Shown: piece after piece, positions 46,032-54,974 of the stretch
How positions within the stretch are numbered: the stretch's first letter is position 1
How the letters are laid out: every line of letters begins with the position of its first letter
DNA from: Pseudomonas sp. P8_229
GTDB taxonomy: Bacteria > Pseudomonadota > Gammaproteobacteria > Pseudomonadales > Pseudomonadaceae
Assembly: GCF_034008635.1 (NCBI RefSeq)
Contig: NZ_CP125378.1
Location: 4,774,501-4,838,500 of the forward strand
Direction of reading: 5' to 3'
Length of the DNA stretch: 64,000 bases
Translations under genes and position numbers: made by a program
The notes under the pieces: model-generated
Seen by the model: the letters and a program-made list of their open reading frames with translations, nothing else
Databases searched by the model: none
What the model was told of the DNA's origin: nothing

Positions 46032-47345
46032 ATGAAAGTTTTGAAAGGTCAGGACATCCTGGCACTTGGTTTTATGACATTTGCCCTGTTCGTCGGGGCC
46101 GGTAACATTATCTTCCCGCCTATCGTCGGTTTGCAGGCCGGACCTCATGTCTGGATGGCGGCGCTGGGTTTTCTGATCACGGCGGTTGGTCTGCCGGTGA
46201 TCACCGTCGTTGCCCTGGCCAAGGTCGGCGGCGCGATGGATACGCTGAGCAGCCCGATCGGCAAGATCGCCGGCGGTGTGCTCGCCGCGGCGTGCTATCT
46301 GGCGGTCGGCCCATTGTTCGCCACTCCACGTACCGCGACCGTATCGTTCGAAGTGGGTCTGGCACCGCTGACTGGCGAAAGCCCGCTGGCGCTGTTCCTC
46401 TACAGCTCGGTGTACTTCCTGCTGGTGTTCTTCATCTCGCTGTATCCGGGGCGGCTGCTGGACACCGTGGGGCGTTTCCTCGCGCCGTTGAAGATCATCG
46501 CACTGGCGGTGCTCGGTATCGCTGCATTCGCCTTGCCGGCGGGTGACATTGGTCAGGGCACGCCGGAGTACGTGGCGGCACCGTTCTCCCAGGGTTTCAT
46601 CAACGGTTACCTGACCATGGATACCCTCGGCGCTCTGGTGTTCGGCATCGTCATCGTCAACGCAATCCGTTCCCGTGGCGTCGATTCGCCTGCGCTGATC
46701 ACCCGTTACGCGATCATTGCCGGCCTTATCGCCGGTGTCGGTCTGGCGCTGGTCTACATCAGCCTGTTCCGCCTCGGTTCCGGCAGCCATGAAGTGGCGG
46801 TCGGTGCCACCAACGGCGCGGCGGTGCTGCACGCTTACGTGCAACACACCTTCGGTTCGCTGGGCAGCGGTTTCCTCGCGGTGCTGATCTCGTTGGCATG
46901 CCTGGTGACGGCGGTCGGTCTGACCTGCGCTTGCGCTGAATACTTCAGCCGCGTGCTGCCACTGTCCTACAAGACGCTGGTGATCATTCTGGCGGCGTTC
47001 TCGCTGCTGGTGTCGAACCTGGGCCTGACCAAGCTGATTGCCTTCTCGATTCCGGTACTGACCGCGATCTACCCGCCGTGCATCGTGCTGGTCGGTCTGA
47101 GCTTCTGCAAAGACTTCTGGCATGAACACGGCCGCATCCTCGGCCCGGTGATGCTGGTGTCCTTCGTGTTCGGCAGCATCGACGCCCTCAAGGGCGCCGG
47201 TCTGGCCGACTGGATGCCGTCGCAGCTGTCCCACCTGCCGCTGAGCGAGCAGGGCCTGGCGTGGCTGGTGCCGTGCGTCATGACCCTGGTGGTCGCAGTG
47301 GTCTGCGATCGCCTGCTGGGCAAGCGCAGCGAAGCAGTTGCCTGA
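46032..47345 (+). CDS. brnQ: Branched-chain amino acid carrier BrnQ
   Basis: This 437-residue membrane protein has about 12 helices. The family start is visible ([27 protein letters not shown]), together with [20 protein letters not shown]-family carriers import leucine, isoleucine and valine with Na+ or H+. No good ribosome site is visible before ATG 46032. It has its own terminator at 47391-47424. The leader between 45790 and 46031 is gene-free. Confidence 0.92.
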   Translation: MKVLKGQDILALGFMTFALFVGAGNIIFPPIVGLQAGPHVWMAALGFLITAVGLPVITVVALAKVGGAMDTLSSPIGKIAGGVLAAACYLAVGPLFATPRTATVSFEVGLAPLTGESPLALFLYSSVYFLLVFFISLYPGRLLDTVGRFLAPLKIIALAVLGIAAFALPAGDIGQGTPEYVAAPFSQGFINGYLTMDTLGALVFGIVIVNAIRSRGVDSPALITRYAIIAGLIAGVGLALVYISLFRLGSGSHEVAVGATNGAAVLHAYVQHTFGSLGSGFLAVLISLACLVTAVGLTCACAEYFSRVLPLSYKTLVIILAAFSLLVSNLGLTKLIAFSIPVLTAIYPPCIVLVGLSFCKDFWHEHGRILGPVMLVSFVFGSIDALKGAGLADWMPSQLSHLPLSEQGLAWLVPCVMTLVVAVVCDRLLGKRSEAVA

Positions 47346-47390
47346 CGTTGTCTGACCCGCCAAAAGCGGGTCTTCAACGCTTAAACAGAA

Positions 47391-47424
47391 ATGCCCCGTA
47401 TCAATCGATACGGGGCATTTTTTA
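47391..47424 (+). terminator. Rho-independent terminator of brnQ
   Basis: ATGCCCCGTATC (47391-47402) pairs perfectly with GATACGGGGCAT (47407-47418), with a following T run. Confidence 0.92.
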
Positions 47425-47483
47425 TGCGCGTCAGGCAGTGTCTTTTTCCTTACGCTAACGTCGAAGGGGTGCGTCGCTTTTAA

Positions 47484-47576
47484 GTAGGAGTGAGCCTGCT
47501 CGCGATAGCAATTTGTCAGCCGACTTCTCAATGGCCACTGACACTACGCTATCGCGAGCAGGCTCACTCCTGCAGG
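47484..47576. repeat. REP pair
   Basis: A forward GTAGGAGTGAGCCTGCTCGC unit at 47484 faces a reverse unit ending with CTCACTCCTGCAGG (one change, TGCAG for TACAG). It lies between brnQ and the DUF599 gene. Confidence 0.85.
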
Positions 47577-47605
47577 TACTGTGCTCACTGCTCACAAGGA
47601 ACCGC

Positions 47606-48343
47606 ATGTCGTTCATCCAAGCCAACCTGATCCACCTGCTGGCCGCGCTCTGGTTTGTCATCTGCTGGGGCGGCTATACCCGTTATGCGTCCTGGAAGGC
47701 CCGCGACACCGCGTGCCTGGCCAGTGTGCTGCACCTGTACCGCGAAGACTGGATGCGCCGCATGCTGCTGCGCGACAACCGCATCGCCGATGCCAGCGTG
47801 ATCGGCAATCTGGAGCGTAACGCCTCGTTCTTCGCCTCCAGCACCCTGATCATTCTCGCCGGCATTCTGACCGTGCTGGGCGCGTCCGAGCGCGCCGTGT
47901 CGTTGCTGGCGGACATTCCGATGGTCCAGCAGGCGTCGCAGGGCATGTCGGAGATCAAGTTGCTGTGCCTGGCGCTGGTGTTCGTCTATGCCTTCTTCAC
48001 ATTCAGCTGGTGCATGCGCCAGTACAACTTTGCCGCAGTACTGGTCGGTTCGGCGCCGATGATCGGCGAGCGCCAGGTTTCCGAGCAAGAGCGCAAGGCG
48101 TTCGCGCTACGGGCGGCGCGGGTGATTTCGATGGCGGCCAACCAGTTCAACTTCGGCTTGCGCTCCTACTACTTCGGCATGACCATGCTGGCGTGGTTCG
48201 TCAGCCCGTGGCTGTTCATGTTGATGAGCGCTGGCGTGGTGCTGGTGTTGTATCGCCGCGAGTTTCATTCCGACGTGCTCGATGTGATGGTCTATACCCC
48301 TACCGAGGCGACGTTGCCCGAAACCAATAAAGAGGCCGCTTGA
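47606..48343 (+). CDS. DUF599 membrane protein
   Basis: This 245-residue protein has about four hydrophobic helices: an N-terminal one, one at about 75-92, one around 112-132 and one at about 200-220. Helices 1 and 2 are separated by a conserved charged region (W-M-R-R-M-L-L-R-D-N-R-I-A-D-A). This matches DUF599, a family without known function. ATG 47606 follows AAGGA; the frame extends upstream into the REP pair and is not used. The stop overlaps the next gene start (TGATG). Confidence 0.75.
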   Translation: MSFIQANLIHLLAALWFVICWGGYTRYASWKARDTACLASVLHLYREDWMRRMLLRDNRIADASVIGNLERNASFFASSTLIILAGILTVLGASERAVSLLADIPMVQQASQGMSEIKLLCLALVFVYAFFTFSWCMRQYNFAAVLVGSAPMIGERQVSEQERKAFALRAARVISMAANQFNFGLRSYYFGMTMLAWFVSPWLFMLMSAGVVLVLYRREFHSDVLDVMVYTPTEATLPETNKEAA

Positions 48344-48744
48344 TGAGTATTCCGTTCTGGTGTGTGTTTATCAGTGCATTGTTGATTTACATCGCGCGTA
48401 TGCCGGTGGGTAAAGCCATGAAAGAGCAGGGCGGTTACAACAACCACCTGCCGCGCCAACAACAGGCGCAACTCACCGGTTATGGCGCGCGGGCACTGGC
48501 GGCGCACCAGAACAGCATTGAAGCGTTCATCCTGTTTGCGGTGGGCGTGCTGATGGCGCACACCACGCAAACACAAGGCTGGTTGATCGATGCATTGGCG
48601 ATCATCTTCGTGATCGCGCGGATTCTCTACTTGTGGTTGTACCTGGCTGATAAACCATCCCTGCGCAGCCTGGTGTGGCTGGTCGGCCTGATCTGTAGTT
48701 TGCTGCTGATGATTAGTCCGACTTTTAGAACCCTTCTGCTCTAG
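48343..48744 (+). CDS. MAPEG-family membrane protein
   Basis: This 133-residue protein has four hydrophobic helices and the MAPEG pattern, with R-A-L-A-A-H-Q-N-S-I-E-A-F after helix 1 and I-A-R-I-L-Y-L-W-L-Y-L in helix 3. MAPEG proteins include glutathione-dependent enzymes of lipid and detoxification metabolism; bacterial members of this type are largely uncharacterised. It is coupled to the DUF599 gene by a one-base overlap and ends before a strong terminator. The two membrane proteins probably act together. Confidence 0.78.
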   Translation: MSIPFWCVFISALLIYIARMPVGKAMKEQGGYNNHLPRQQQAQLTGYGARALAAHQNSIEAFILFAVGVLMAHTTQTQGWLIDALAIIFVIARILYLWLYLADKPSLRSLVWLVGLICSLLLMISPTFRTLLL

Positions 48745-48788
48745 AAACAGCCTCTAAGCCGACATTGCCAAAAAATCCCAGGCAAAAG

Positions 48789-48817
48789 AAAACCCGCACT
48801 TGGCGGGTTTTCTTTTT
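48789..48817. terminator. Bidirectional terminator
   Basis: AAAACCCGC (48789-48797) pairs with GCGGGTTTT (48803-48811), followed by CTTTTTT on the plus strand and preceded by an A-rich tract, so it can serve both the MAPEG gene and the converging lipoprotein gene. Confidence 0.88.
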
Positions 48818-48834
48818 TCTGCATCAAGTCGCAA

Positions 48835-49071
48835 TTATTGCTTCTTGGCAGCTTCGTCTTGAGCAGCCTGATTCGATTCAGCCTGATCTTTGGCGGCTTC
48901 AGCGTTTTCTTTCGCTGCGTCGTTCACTTTATCCTGAGCTTCATTCATTTTCTGCTGAGCTTGTTCAGCATGTTGGTTGGCATCTTGAGCTTTGTCCTCG
49001 GATTTTTTATCGCAGGCAGCGAGACCGAGGGAAGCGGTCAACATCAAGGCAATAGCTAAAGTCTTACGCAT
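48835..49071 (-). CDS. Small helical lipoprotein
   Basis: This 78-residue protein has a lipoprotein signal peptide ending in L-G-L-A-A-C with lipidation at Cys20. The mature part is almost pure charged Ala/Gln/Lys/Glu helix with heptad-like spacing (A-E-Q-A-Q-Q-K-M-N-E-A-Q-D-K-V-N-D-A-A). It resembles small outer-membrane lipoproteins of coiled-coil type, but it lacks a clear OprI match. ATG 49071 follows AAGGAG. The call of secreted lipidated coil is solid; the function is unknown. Confidence 0.8.
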   Translation of the reverse strand: MRKTLAIALMLTASLGLAACDKKSEDKAQDANQHAEQAQQKMNEAQDKVNDAAKENAEAAKDQAESNQAAQDEAAKKQ

Positions 49072-49229
49072 GGGGTGTTTCTCCTTATGGAAAATAACTA
49101 CTGGCCTTAAGAACGCTGGCCTCAAGGTTAAGTTCCTCATTTCGTTCAGATATATAAGTTTGTTTTTAAATGGAACTTTTGCCGTTCCGTCTGCTACCGA
49201 AAACAGACACTAACAAGAGTAATTATCAA

Positions 49230-49706
49230 ATGGTCGAAAACCCCGTTTTTGAGCGTGCGACGCGATTTCTTACGGCGTTGCGCCACTGTCAGGTGCTCGG
49301 TTTGACGGTGCACAGCGCCAGCACTGAAGGGCTGACGGTAAAGTTGCCGTACAGCGCGAAAATAGTCGGCAATCCGCAGACTGGCGTGATCCATGGCGGG
49401 GCAATTACTTCGTTGATGGACACCGCATGCGGCATGTCGACACTGTGCGTGCTGCCGGAATTCGAAGTCTGCCCGACGCTGGATCTGCGCATCGACTACA
49501 TGCACGCTGCTGAACCGAACAAGGACGTCTACGGCTTCGCCCAGTGTTATCGGGTCACCACCGACGTGATCTTCGCGCGCGGCTTTGCCTATCAGGACGA
49601 CCCGCAGCAGCCGATCGCCCATGTCGTTGGCACATTCATGCGCATGGGCAAGGGCCTGAAGGGCACTCAGGGATTTGGCGGCAAGATCAAAGGAGAGCGT
49701 CCATGA
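49230..49706 (+). CDS. PaaI-like hotdog thioesterase 1
   Basis: This 158-residue protein has the hotdog-fold thioesterase signature T-G-V-I-H-G-G-A-I-T-S-L-M-D-T-A-C-G, with the catalytic region around H-G-G and Asp. It should hydrolyse acyl-CoA thioesters such as aryl- or medium-chain acyl-CoA. The start is ATG 49230 (M-V-E-N-P-V-F-E). It overlaps the second thioesterase by four bases (ATGA), so the pair is coordinately translated and may form a heteromer. Confidence 0.85.
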   Translation: MVENPVFERATRFLTALRHCQVLGLTVHSASTEGLTVKLPYSAKIVGNPQTGVIHGGAITSLMDTACGMSTLCVLPEFEVCPTLDLRIDYMHAAEPNKDVYGFAQCYRVTTDVIFARGFAYQDDPQQPIAHVVGTFMRMGKGLKGTQGFGGKIKGERP

Positions 49707-50155
49707 GTGATGACTGGAAGCAACAGTTGCAGCAGGCTCACGCTCAGGGCGATTACGCGCCGCTGCTGCAGATAATTCCCTACGCCGGGCTGATCGGCAT
49801 CGAATGCTCGCGAGTCGGCGATGAATTGCTGTTCAAGCTGCCGGCGAACAAGGACAACATTGGTAACCCTTTATTGCCGGCCATCCATGGCGGGGTGATT
49901 GCCGGGTTCATGGAGCTGGCGGCCGCGTTGCATTTATTGATCTTCACCGGGGCGCCCGGGGTGCCGAAGATCATCGACTTCTCCCTTGATTACCTGCGTG
50001 CCGGGCAGTTTCGCGACACTTGGGCCAAGTGTCAGGTCTGTCGTCAGGGCCGCCGCGTCGCCAACGTTGCGATCACTGCCTGGCAAAGCACCGAGAGCGA
50101 GCCGATTGCCACCGCCCGTGCACACTTCAAAATCGATGAGCCCTTGAAATCCTGA
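49703..50155 (+). CDS. PaaI-like hotdog thioesterase 2
   Basis: This 150-residue protein has the same fold with L-P-A-I-H-G-G-V-I-A-G-F-M-E-L-A-A; the residue after the H-G-G loop helix is Glu where its partner has Asp, a known active variant of the family. I-D-F-S-L-D-Y-L-R and A-N-V-A-I-T-A-W-Q follow. It is co-translated with the first thioesterase. GGAGAG lies before ATG 49703. The substrate of the pair is unknown. Confidence 0.85.
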   Translation: MSDDWKQQLQQAHAQGDYAPLLQIIPYAGLIGIECSRVGDELLFKLPANKDNIGNPLLPAIHGGVIAGFMELAAALHLLIFTGAPGVPKIIDFSLDYLRAGQFRDTWAKCQVCRQGRRVANVAITAWQSTESEPIATARAHFKIDEPLKS

Positions 50156-50236
50156 ACGCTGCCCCCAACTCAGTGAACAACCCGCCGCAGACCATCTGGG
50201 TCGCGGCCAATGCCATCTGATTGGAGTTTGATGACC

Positions 50237-52141
50237 ATGAGTGTGGAAACTCAAAAGGAAACCCTGGGCTTCCAGACCGAGGTAAAGCAGCTGCTGCACC
50301 TCATGATCCATTCGCTGTATTCCAACAAGGAAATTTTCCTTCGCGAATTGATCTCGAACGCCTCTGACGCTGTCGACAAGCTGCGCTTCGAAGCCCTGGC
50401 CAAGCCTGAGTTGCTCGAAGGTGGCGCTGAGCTGAAAATCCGTGTGAGCTTCGACAAGGACGCCAAAACCGTCACCCTCGAAGACAACGGTATCGGCATG
50501 AACCGTGACGATGTGATCACCCACCTGGGGACCATCGCCAAATCGGGCACCGCCGATTTCATGAAGAATCTCTCGGGCGATCAGAAGAAAGATTCGCACC
50601 TGATCGGCCAGTTCGGTGTGGGCTTCTACTCTGCCTTCATCGTTGCCGACCAGGTTGACGTGTACAGCCGTCGCGCCGGCACTCCAGCCAGCGAAGGCGT
50701 GCACTGGTCGTCGAAAGGCGAGGGCGAGTTTGAAGTCGCCACCATCGACAAGCCAGAGCGCGGTACCCGCATCGTCCTGCACCTGAAAGCGGCTGAAGAC
50801 GAGTTCGCCGATGGCTGGCGTCTGCGCAACATCATCAAGAAGTACTCCGACCACATCGCTTTGCCGATCGAGCTGCCGAAAGAAGCGGCTGCTGCCGAAG
50901 GCGAAGAGGCCCCTGCCGTTGAATGGGAAACCGTCAACCGCGCCAGCGCCCTGTGGACCCGTCCGCGCACTGAAGTGAAGGACGAGGAGTACCAGGAGTT
51001 CTACAAACACATTGCTCACGACTTTGAAAACCCGCTGGCCTGGAGCCACAACAAGGTCGAAGGCAAGCTCGAGTACAGCTCACTGCTGTACGTGCCGGCC
51101 CGTGCACCGTTCGACCTGTACCAGCGTGAAGCGCCGAAAGGCCTGAAGCTGTACGTGCAGCGTGTGTTCGTGATGGACCAGGCAGAGTCGTTCCTGCCGC
51201 TGTACCTGCGCTTCATTAAAGGCGTGGTCGATTCCAACGACCTGTCGCTGAACGTGTCGCGGGAAATCCTGCAGAAAGACCCGATCATCGACTCGATGAA
51301 GTCGGCGCTGACCAAGCGTGTGCTGGACATGCTGGAAAAACTGGCGAAGAACGAGCCTGAGCAATACAAGGGCTTCTGGAAAAACTTCGGTCAGGTCATG
51401 AAAGAAGGCCCGGCAGAAGATTTCGCCAACAAAGAAAAAATTGCCGGTCTGCTGCGCTTCGCATCGACCCTGGGCGATGACGGCGAGCAGATCGTCGGTC
51501 TGGCTGACTACCTGGCCCGCGCCAAGGAAGGTCAGGACAAGATCTACTACCTCACCGGCGAAACCTACGCGCAGGTCAAGAACAGCCCGCACCTGGAAGT
51601 CTTCCGCAAGAAAGGCATCGAAGTGCTGCTGCTGACCGATCGCATCGATGAGTGGCTGATGAGCTACCTCAGCGAATTCGACGGCAAGACCTTTGTCGAC
51701 GTGGCACGCGGTGACCTCGATCTGGGCAACCTGGACTCGGAAGAGGACAAGAAGGCTGCGCAAGAAGTCGCCAAGTCCAAAGAAGGTCTGGTTGAGCGTC
51801 TGAAAACCGCACTGGGCGATTCGGTTGCCGAGGTTCGCGTATCCCATCGCCTGACCGACTCGCCAGCCATTCTGGCCATCGGAGAACAGGATCTGGGTCT
51901 GCAAATGCGCCAGATCCTCGAAGCCAGCGGCCAGAAAGTGCCGGATTCGAAGCCGATCTTCGAATTCAATCCAAGCCACCCGCTGATCGAGAAACTCGAC
52001 GGCGAGCAGAGCGAAGAGCGTTTTGGCGACCTGTCGCACATTCTCTTCGATCAGGCAGCCCTGGCTGCCGGCGACAGCTTGAAGGATCCGGCCGCGTACG
52101 TGCGCCGTCTGAACAAGCTGCTGGTTGAACTGTCGGTTTAA
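50237..52141 (+). CDS. htpG: Chaperone HtpG (Hsp90)
   Basis: This 634-residue protein is bacterial Hsp90. The GHKL ATP-binding domain shows [15 protein letters not shown], and [11 protein letters not shown]. The middle domain with V-F-V-M-D...[14 protein letters not shown] and the C-terminal dimerisation domain are present. The annotated length of 634 in relatives supports ATG 50237 (M-S-V-E-T-Q-K-E); an in-frame ATG six bases earlier is an alternative. GGAG is visible upstream. Heat-shock control is expected but I saw no clear sigma32 box. Confidence 0.97.
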   Translation: MSVETQKETLGFQTEVKQLLHLMIHSLYSNKEIFLRELISNASDAVDKLRFEALAKPELLEGGAELKIRVSFDKDAKTVTLEDNGIGMNRDDVITHLGTIAKSGTADFMKNLSGDQKKDSHLIGQFGVGFYSAFIVADQVDVYSRRAGTPASEGVHWSSKGEGEFEVATIDKPERGTRIVLHLKAAEDEFADGWRLRNIIKKYSDHIALPIELPKEAAAAEGEEAPAVEWETVNRASALWTRPRTEVKDEEYQEFYKHIAHDFENPLAWSHNKVEGKLEYSSLLYVPARAPFDLYQREAPKGLKLYVQRVFVMDQAESFLPLYLRFIKGVVDSNDLSLNVSREILQKDPIIDSMKSALTKRVLDMLEKLAKNEPEQYKGFWKNFGQVMKEGPAEDFANKEKIAGLLRFASTLGDDGEQIVGLADYLARAKEGQDKIYYLTGETYAQVKNSPHLEVFRKKGIEVLLLTDRIDEWLMSYLSEFDGKTFVDVARGDLDLGNLDSEEDKKAAQEVAKSKEGLVERLKTALGDSVAEVRVSHRLTDSPAILAIGEQDLGLQMRQILEASGQKVPDSKPIFEFNPSHPLIEKLDGEQSEERFGDLSHILFDQAALAAGDSLKDPAAYVRRLNKLLVELSV

Positions 52142-52152
52142 TCACGTTGTAT

Positions 52153-52176
52153 AAAAACCCGCTTCGGCGGGTTTTT
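52153..52176 (+). terminator. Rho-independent terminator of htpG
   Basis: AAAAACCCGC (52153-52162) pairs with GCGGGTTTTT (52167-52176) over a TTCG tetraloop. Confidence 0.92.
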
Positions 52177-52208
52177 TCATTCTGGTGTTTACCCTTCAGG
52201 AGTCAGAA

Positions 52209-52937
52209 ATGAGCCAAGTCACTGTACGTTCCGTGGTCTATCAGCTTGATGGCCAGCCTTATGAAGGTCGTCTGGCGTTCGACGCCGAGCACAAGGGCGC
52301 ACGCCCGGGCCTGTTGATGGCGCCGAACTGGATGGGCGTCAGCGCCGGTGCCGAGGAGATCGCCAAGTCGGTCGCGGCCAAGGGCTACGTGGTGTTGATC
52401 GCTGACGTTTACGGCCAGGCTGTGCGCCCGCAGAACGCGGACCAGGCCGGCGCGGCGATGATGCCACTGAAGAACGACCGTGCATTGCTGCGCAAGCGCA
52501 TGCAGGCAGCGTTCGAGCAGTTGCAGAAGCAGGGCGAAGCGGCGGTCGATACGTCGAAACTGGCAGTGTTCGGTTTCTGCTTCGGCGGTTGCTGTGCACT
52601 GGATCTGGCCCGTACTGGCGCGCCGGTGAAGGCTGCCGTGTCGTTCCACGGCACGCTGGATTCGCCGAACCCGGCGGACGCGAAGAACATCAAGGGCTCG
52701 GTGCTGGTGCTGCATGGCGCTGCCGATCCATTGGTGCCGAAAGAGCAGTTGCCGGCATTTGAAGACGAGATGAATGCGGCGAATGTGGATTGGCAGTTGC
52801 TGAGCTACGGTGGTGCGGTGCATTCGTTCACCGATCCGCATGCCAATGTACCGGGCAAGATGATGTACGACGCCAAGACCGCGAAGCGCGCGTTCAAGTC
52901 GATGCATGATTTGCTGGATGAAGTGTTCAAGGGCTAA
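52209..52937 (+). CDS. Dienelactone hydrolase family protein
   Basis: This 242-residue alpha/beta hydrolase has the DLH nucleophile elbow G-F-C-F-G-G with Cys124 in place of serine, D-P-L-V-P-K holding the probable acid Asp, and the catalytic His in G-G-A-V-H-S-F-T-D-P. Classical dienelactone hydrolases open lactone rings in chloroaromatic degradation, but most genomic members have unknown substrates. ATG 52209 follows AGGAG. It sits alone between htpG and a block of repeats, with no aromatic-degradation genes near. Confidence 0.85.
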   Translation: MSQVTVRSVVYQLDGQPYEGRLAFDAEHKGARPGLLMAPNWMGVSAGAEEIAKSVAAKGYVVLIADVYGQAVRPQNADQAGAAMMPLKNDRALLRKRMQAAFEQLQKQGEAAVDTSKLAVFGFCFGGCCALDLARTGAPVKAAVSFHGTLDSPNPADAKNIKGSVLVLHGAADPLVPKEQLPAFEDEMNAANVDWQLLSYGGAVHSFTDPHANVPGKMMYDAKTAKRAFKSMHDLLDEVFKG

Positions 52938-52957
52938 AGCCTGAAAAGCAAAAGCCC

Positions 52958-53152
52958 CTCACCCTAACCCTCTCCCAGAGGGAGAGGGGACTGATTGGGG
53001 GATGCTTGAGGGTTACGCCGACCTGAAAGTGTCTTGGTGAATCCATAATCGCCAAGATTTTTCAGGTCGATGTATGACGCAAGACACCTCGGTCGGCGCC
53101 CTCTCCCTCCGGGCGGTCCGACGTTTCGGGAGGGCTGGGGTGAGGGTGCTTT
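52958..53152. repeat. Composite intergenic repeat block
   Basis: Three elements are nested here. First, CCCCTCACCCT with GAGGGAGAGGGG (about 52958-52990). Second, a long palindrome in which CGACCTGAAA (53019-53028) pairs with TTTCAGGTCG (53060-53069), containing an inner TCTTGG (53032-53037) / CCAAGA (53052-53057) stem. Third, CCCTCCCTCCGGG...GGGTGAGGGTG (about 53100-53152). No gene is read through. Confidence 0.7.
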
Positions 53153-54019
53153 TCAGCGCGGCAACTCGATCCGTTCAACTTCCCCCGGCACCGTCGGCCA
53201 ATCCCCGGCCGCCCATTTGCGTCGCGCTTCATCGATCACCGCCGGATCGCTCGCGACAAAATTCCAGTTGATCCGCCGTGGCCCGTCCAGCGGCGCGCCG
53301 CCGAACACCACTGCATGCACATCACTCTCGGCAAACAGGCTCATCTCTTCCCCGGCCGGCAACACCATCAGCGCATGCGGCTCGATCGTTTCGCCGTTCA
53401 ACTGTGCATCACCACTGAGCACATAAATCGCCCGTTCCTCGTGCTCGGTCGGGATCAGCAGTGTCGTTGCTGTCTGCATCTTCACTTCGGCGTACAGCGT
53501 TGGAGAAAGCACTGGCACCGGCGATTCCAGGCAAAAGCCTGAACCGGCAATCATGCGAATCTGCACGCCGAGGTTATCGCTGACCGGTAGCGTTGCCGCG
53601 GGGTGATGGCTGTAATGACCCGGGCCTTGCTCGTGGTCCTTGGGCGAAGCCAGCCAGATCTGCAAGCCGTGCATCGTGAAGCTCTGCTCCCACAACGGCT
53701 CGGGCGTGCGCTCGACGTGGGCGATGGCGCTGCCCGCAGTCATCCAGCTGACATCACCGGCGCTGACCACTTGATCGGAGCCGAGGCTGTCCTTGTGCTG
53801 GATCTGTCCTTGGAACAGGTAGGTGAGGGTCGACAGACCAATGTGCGGATGCTGTCGGATGTTCATGCCTTTGCCCGTCGGATAAACCGTCTCGAGCATG
53901 TGGTCGAAAAACACGAAAGGCCCGACGCTGCGGCATTTGGCTGACGGCAGCGGGCGCAGGATCGGCTGGCCTTCGACGTCTTCGGCGCGCGGGCGGATGA
54001 TCAGAGGTTGCGTGTCCAT
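53153..54019 (-). CDS. Pirin family protein
   Basis: This 288-residue protein is a bicupin of the pirin family. The N-terminal cupin has F-V-F-F-D-H-M and the metal-binding H-P-H-I-G-L-S-T-L-T-Y-L-F with two histidines, followed by H-x-D-S-L-G-S and W-M-T-A-G-S-A-I-A-H-V-E. The C-terminal cupin includes S-G-D-A-Q-L-N-G. Some relatives act as quercetin 2,3-dioxygenases (YhhW type) and others have regulatory roles; these are not separable from sequence. The start ATG 54019 is clear. Confidence 0.87.
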   Translation of the reverse strand: MDTQPLIIRPRAEDVEGQPILRPLPSAKCRSVGPFVFFDHMLETVYPTGKGMNIRQHPHIGLSTLTYLFQGQIQHKDSLGSDQVVSAGDVSWMTAGSAIAHVERTPEPLWEQSFTMHGLQIWLASPKDHEQGPGHYSHHPAATLPVSDNLGVQIRMIAGSGFCLESPVPVLSPTLYAEVKMQTATTLLIPTEHEERAIYVLSGDAQLNGETIEPHALMVLPAGEEMSLFAESDVHAVVFGGAPLDGPRRINWNFVASDPAVIDEARRKWAAGDWPTVPGEVERIELPR

Positions 54020-54080
54020 GGTGCATTCCAGACTGAGCGGGTGATGCCAGAAGCATAACCCGCCGCTGGCGCGAGGGGGA

Positions 54081-54497
54081 TTACTGGCTATCGAAGCCTT
54101 GCGGGGCGTGGGTTTCGATGCTGACGTCGGTCGTGGTCATCAGTTTGTGGATCGGGCAGCGGTCGGCCACTCGTAGCAACTCTTCGCGTTGCGCGTCAGT
54201 CAGCACGCCCTTGAGCGTGAGGGTGACGTGTAGCACGTATTTGCCTTTCTGTTCCTCGCTACTGTCACGTTTGACCTCGACACCGACGCCGGTCAGCGGG
54301 ATGTCTTTCTTCTTCGCGTACATCTTCAAGGTCAGGGCCTTGCAAGCGCCAAGGGCTGCGTCGAAGTAGTCGTGCGGCTCAGGCGCGGTGCCTTCGCCAC
54401 CGGCCGACTTCGGTACGTCGGCAAACAATTCGTGCTCGTCGATCTTTACGGTGTGACGAAAACCTTCGGCGGAGACGGTGTTGACGGTAACAGTCAT
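54081..54497 (-). CDS. OsmC family protein
   Basis: This 138-residue protein matches the OsmC/YhfA fold. The redox cysteines lie in A-L-G-A-C-K-A-L-T-L-K-M-Y and R-C-P-I-H-K. Members reduce organic peroxides with one Cys pair. ATG 54497 fits the family start; the reading frame is open further upstream only because it runs through the decayed gene described at 54571-54876 on the other strand. It is transcribed alone. Confidence 0.85.
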   Translation of the reverse strand: MTVTVNTVSAEGFRHTVKIDEHELFADVPKSAGGEGTAPEPHDYFDAALGACKALTLKMYAKKKDIPLTGVGVEVKRDSSEEQKGKYVLHVTLTLKGVLTDAQREELLRVADRCPIHKLMTTTDVSIETHAPQGFDSQ

Positions 54498-54570
54498 GGC
54501 AACCTCACTGGCAGTAGGAAAAGTCGTGTGATCAAAAAAGACCTTGCAGTTATAGAGCATTCCCACAAGC

Positions 54571-54876
54571 ACGCGTTCCACTTTCTCACGCCCTAATCTG
54601 TTGGACGAGTTGGGCAAGCCGCGCCAGGAATGACTGGCATAGGTGGAGAAATACCCGGAGCGCTTCATGATCGGCTCGGATGTTGTAGGCCGATTCAACA
54701 AACTTGGTCAGGAAATGCACAGCTTCACGCCGTTTCTCGATGCCTTGCCCGAAGACGTCGCGCGTAAAGTCGCCCGGGACAACTTCCTGGCGATATTGCC
54801 GCGAACAGCGCCCAAGTGCTGGAAAAGCCCCGCTGAATCGTTAATGCCAAGGGTTAGAAGTATCAAGGCCTTTTGA
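54571..54876 (+). pseudogene. Remnant of an amidohydrolase gene (C-terminal fragment)
   Basis: The plus-strand frame starting at 54571 reads R-P-N-L-L-D-E-L-G-K-P-R-Q-E, then a stop (TGA), L-A, another stop (TAG), and V-E-K-Y-P-E-R-F-M-I-G-S-D-V-V-G-R-F. After that comes F-T-P-F-L-D-A-L-P-E-D-V-A-R-K-V-A-R-D-N-F-L-A-I-L-P, ending about 54804. That is the last third of a metal-dependent amidohydrolase, with the metal-ligand Asp in G-S-D. Both stops can be explained by single changes of Trp codons (TGG to TGA and TAG). The 5' two thirds are missing; the OsmC gene occupies that side on the other strand. The open frame beginning with GTG 54643 is not expected to be a working gene. Confidence 0.75.
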
Positions 54877-54974
54877 TATCACCTTTTCGTCTTACGCAAA
54901 TTTACGCTGGGCCGATACCTTCTAAGGCAACCAGCTGCAGGGTTGATGCAGCGCTTTTGGAAGGAACCAGAGTA

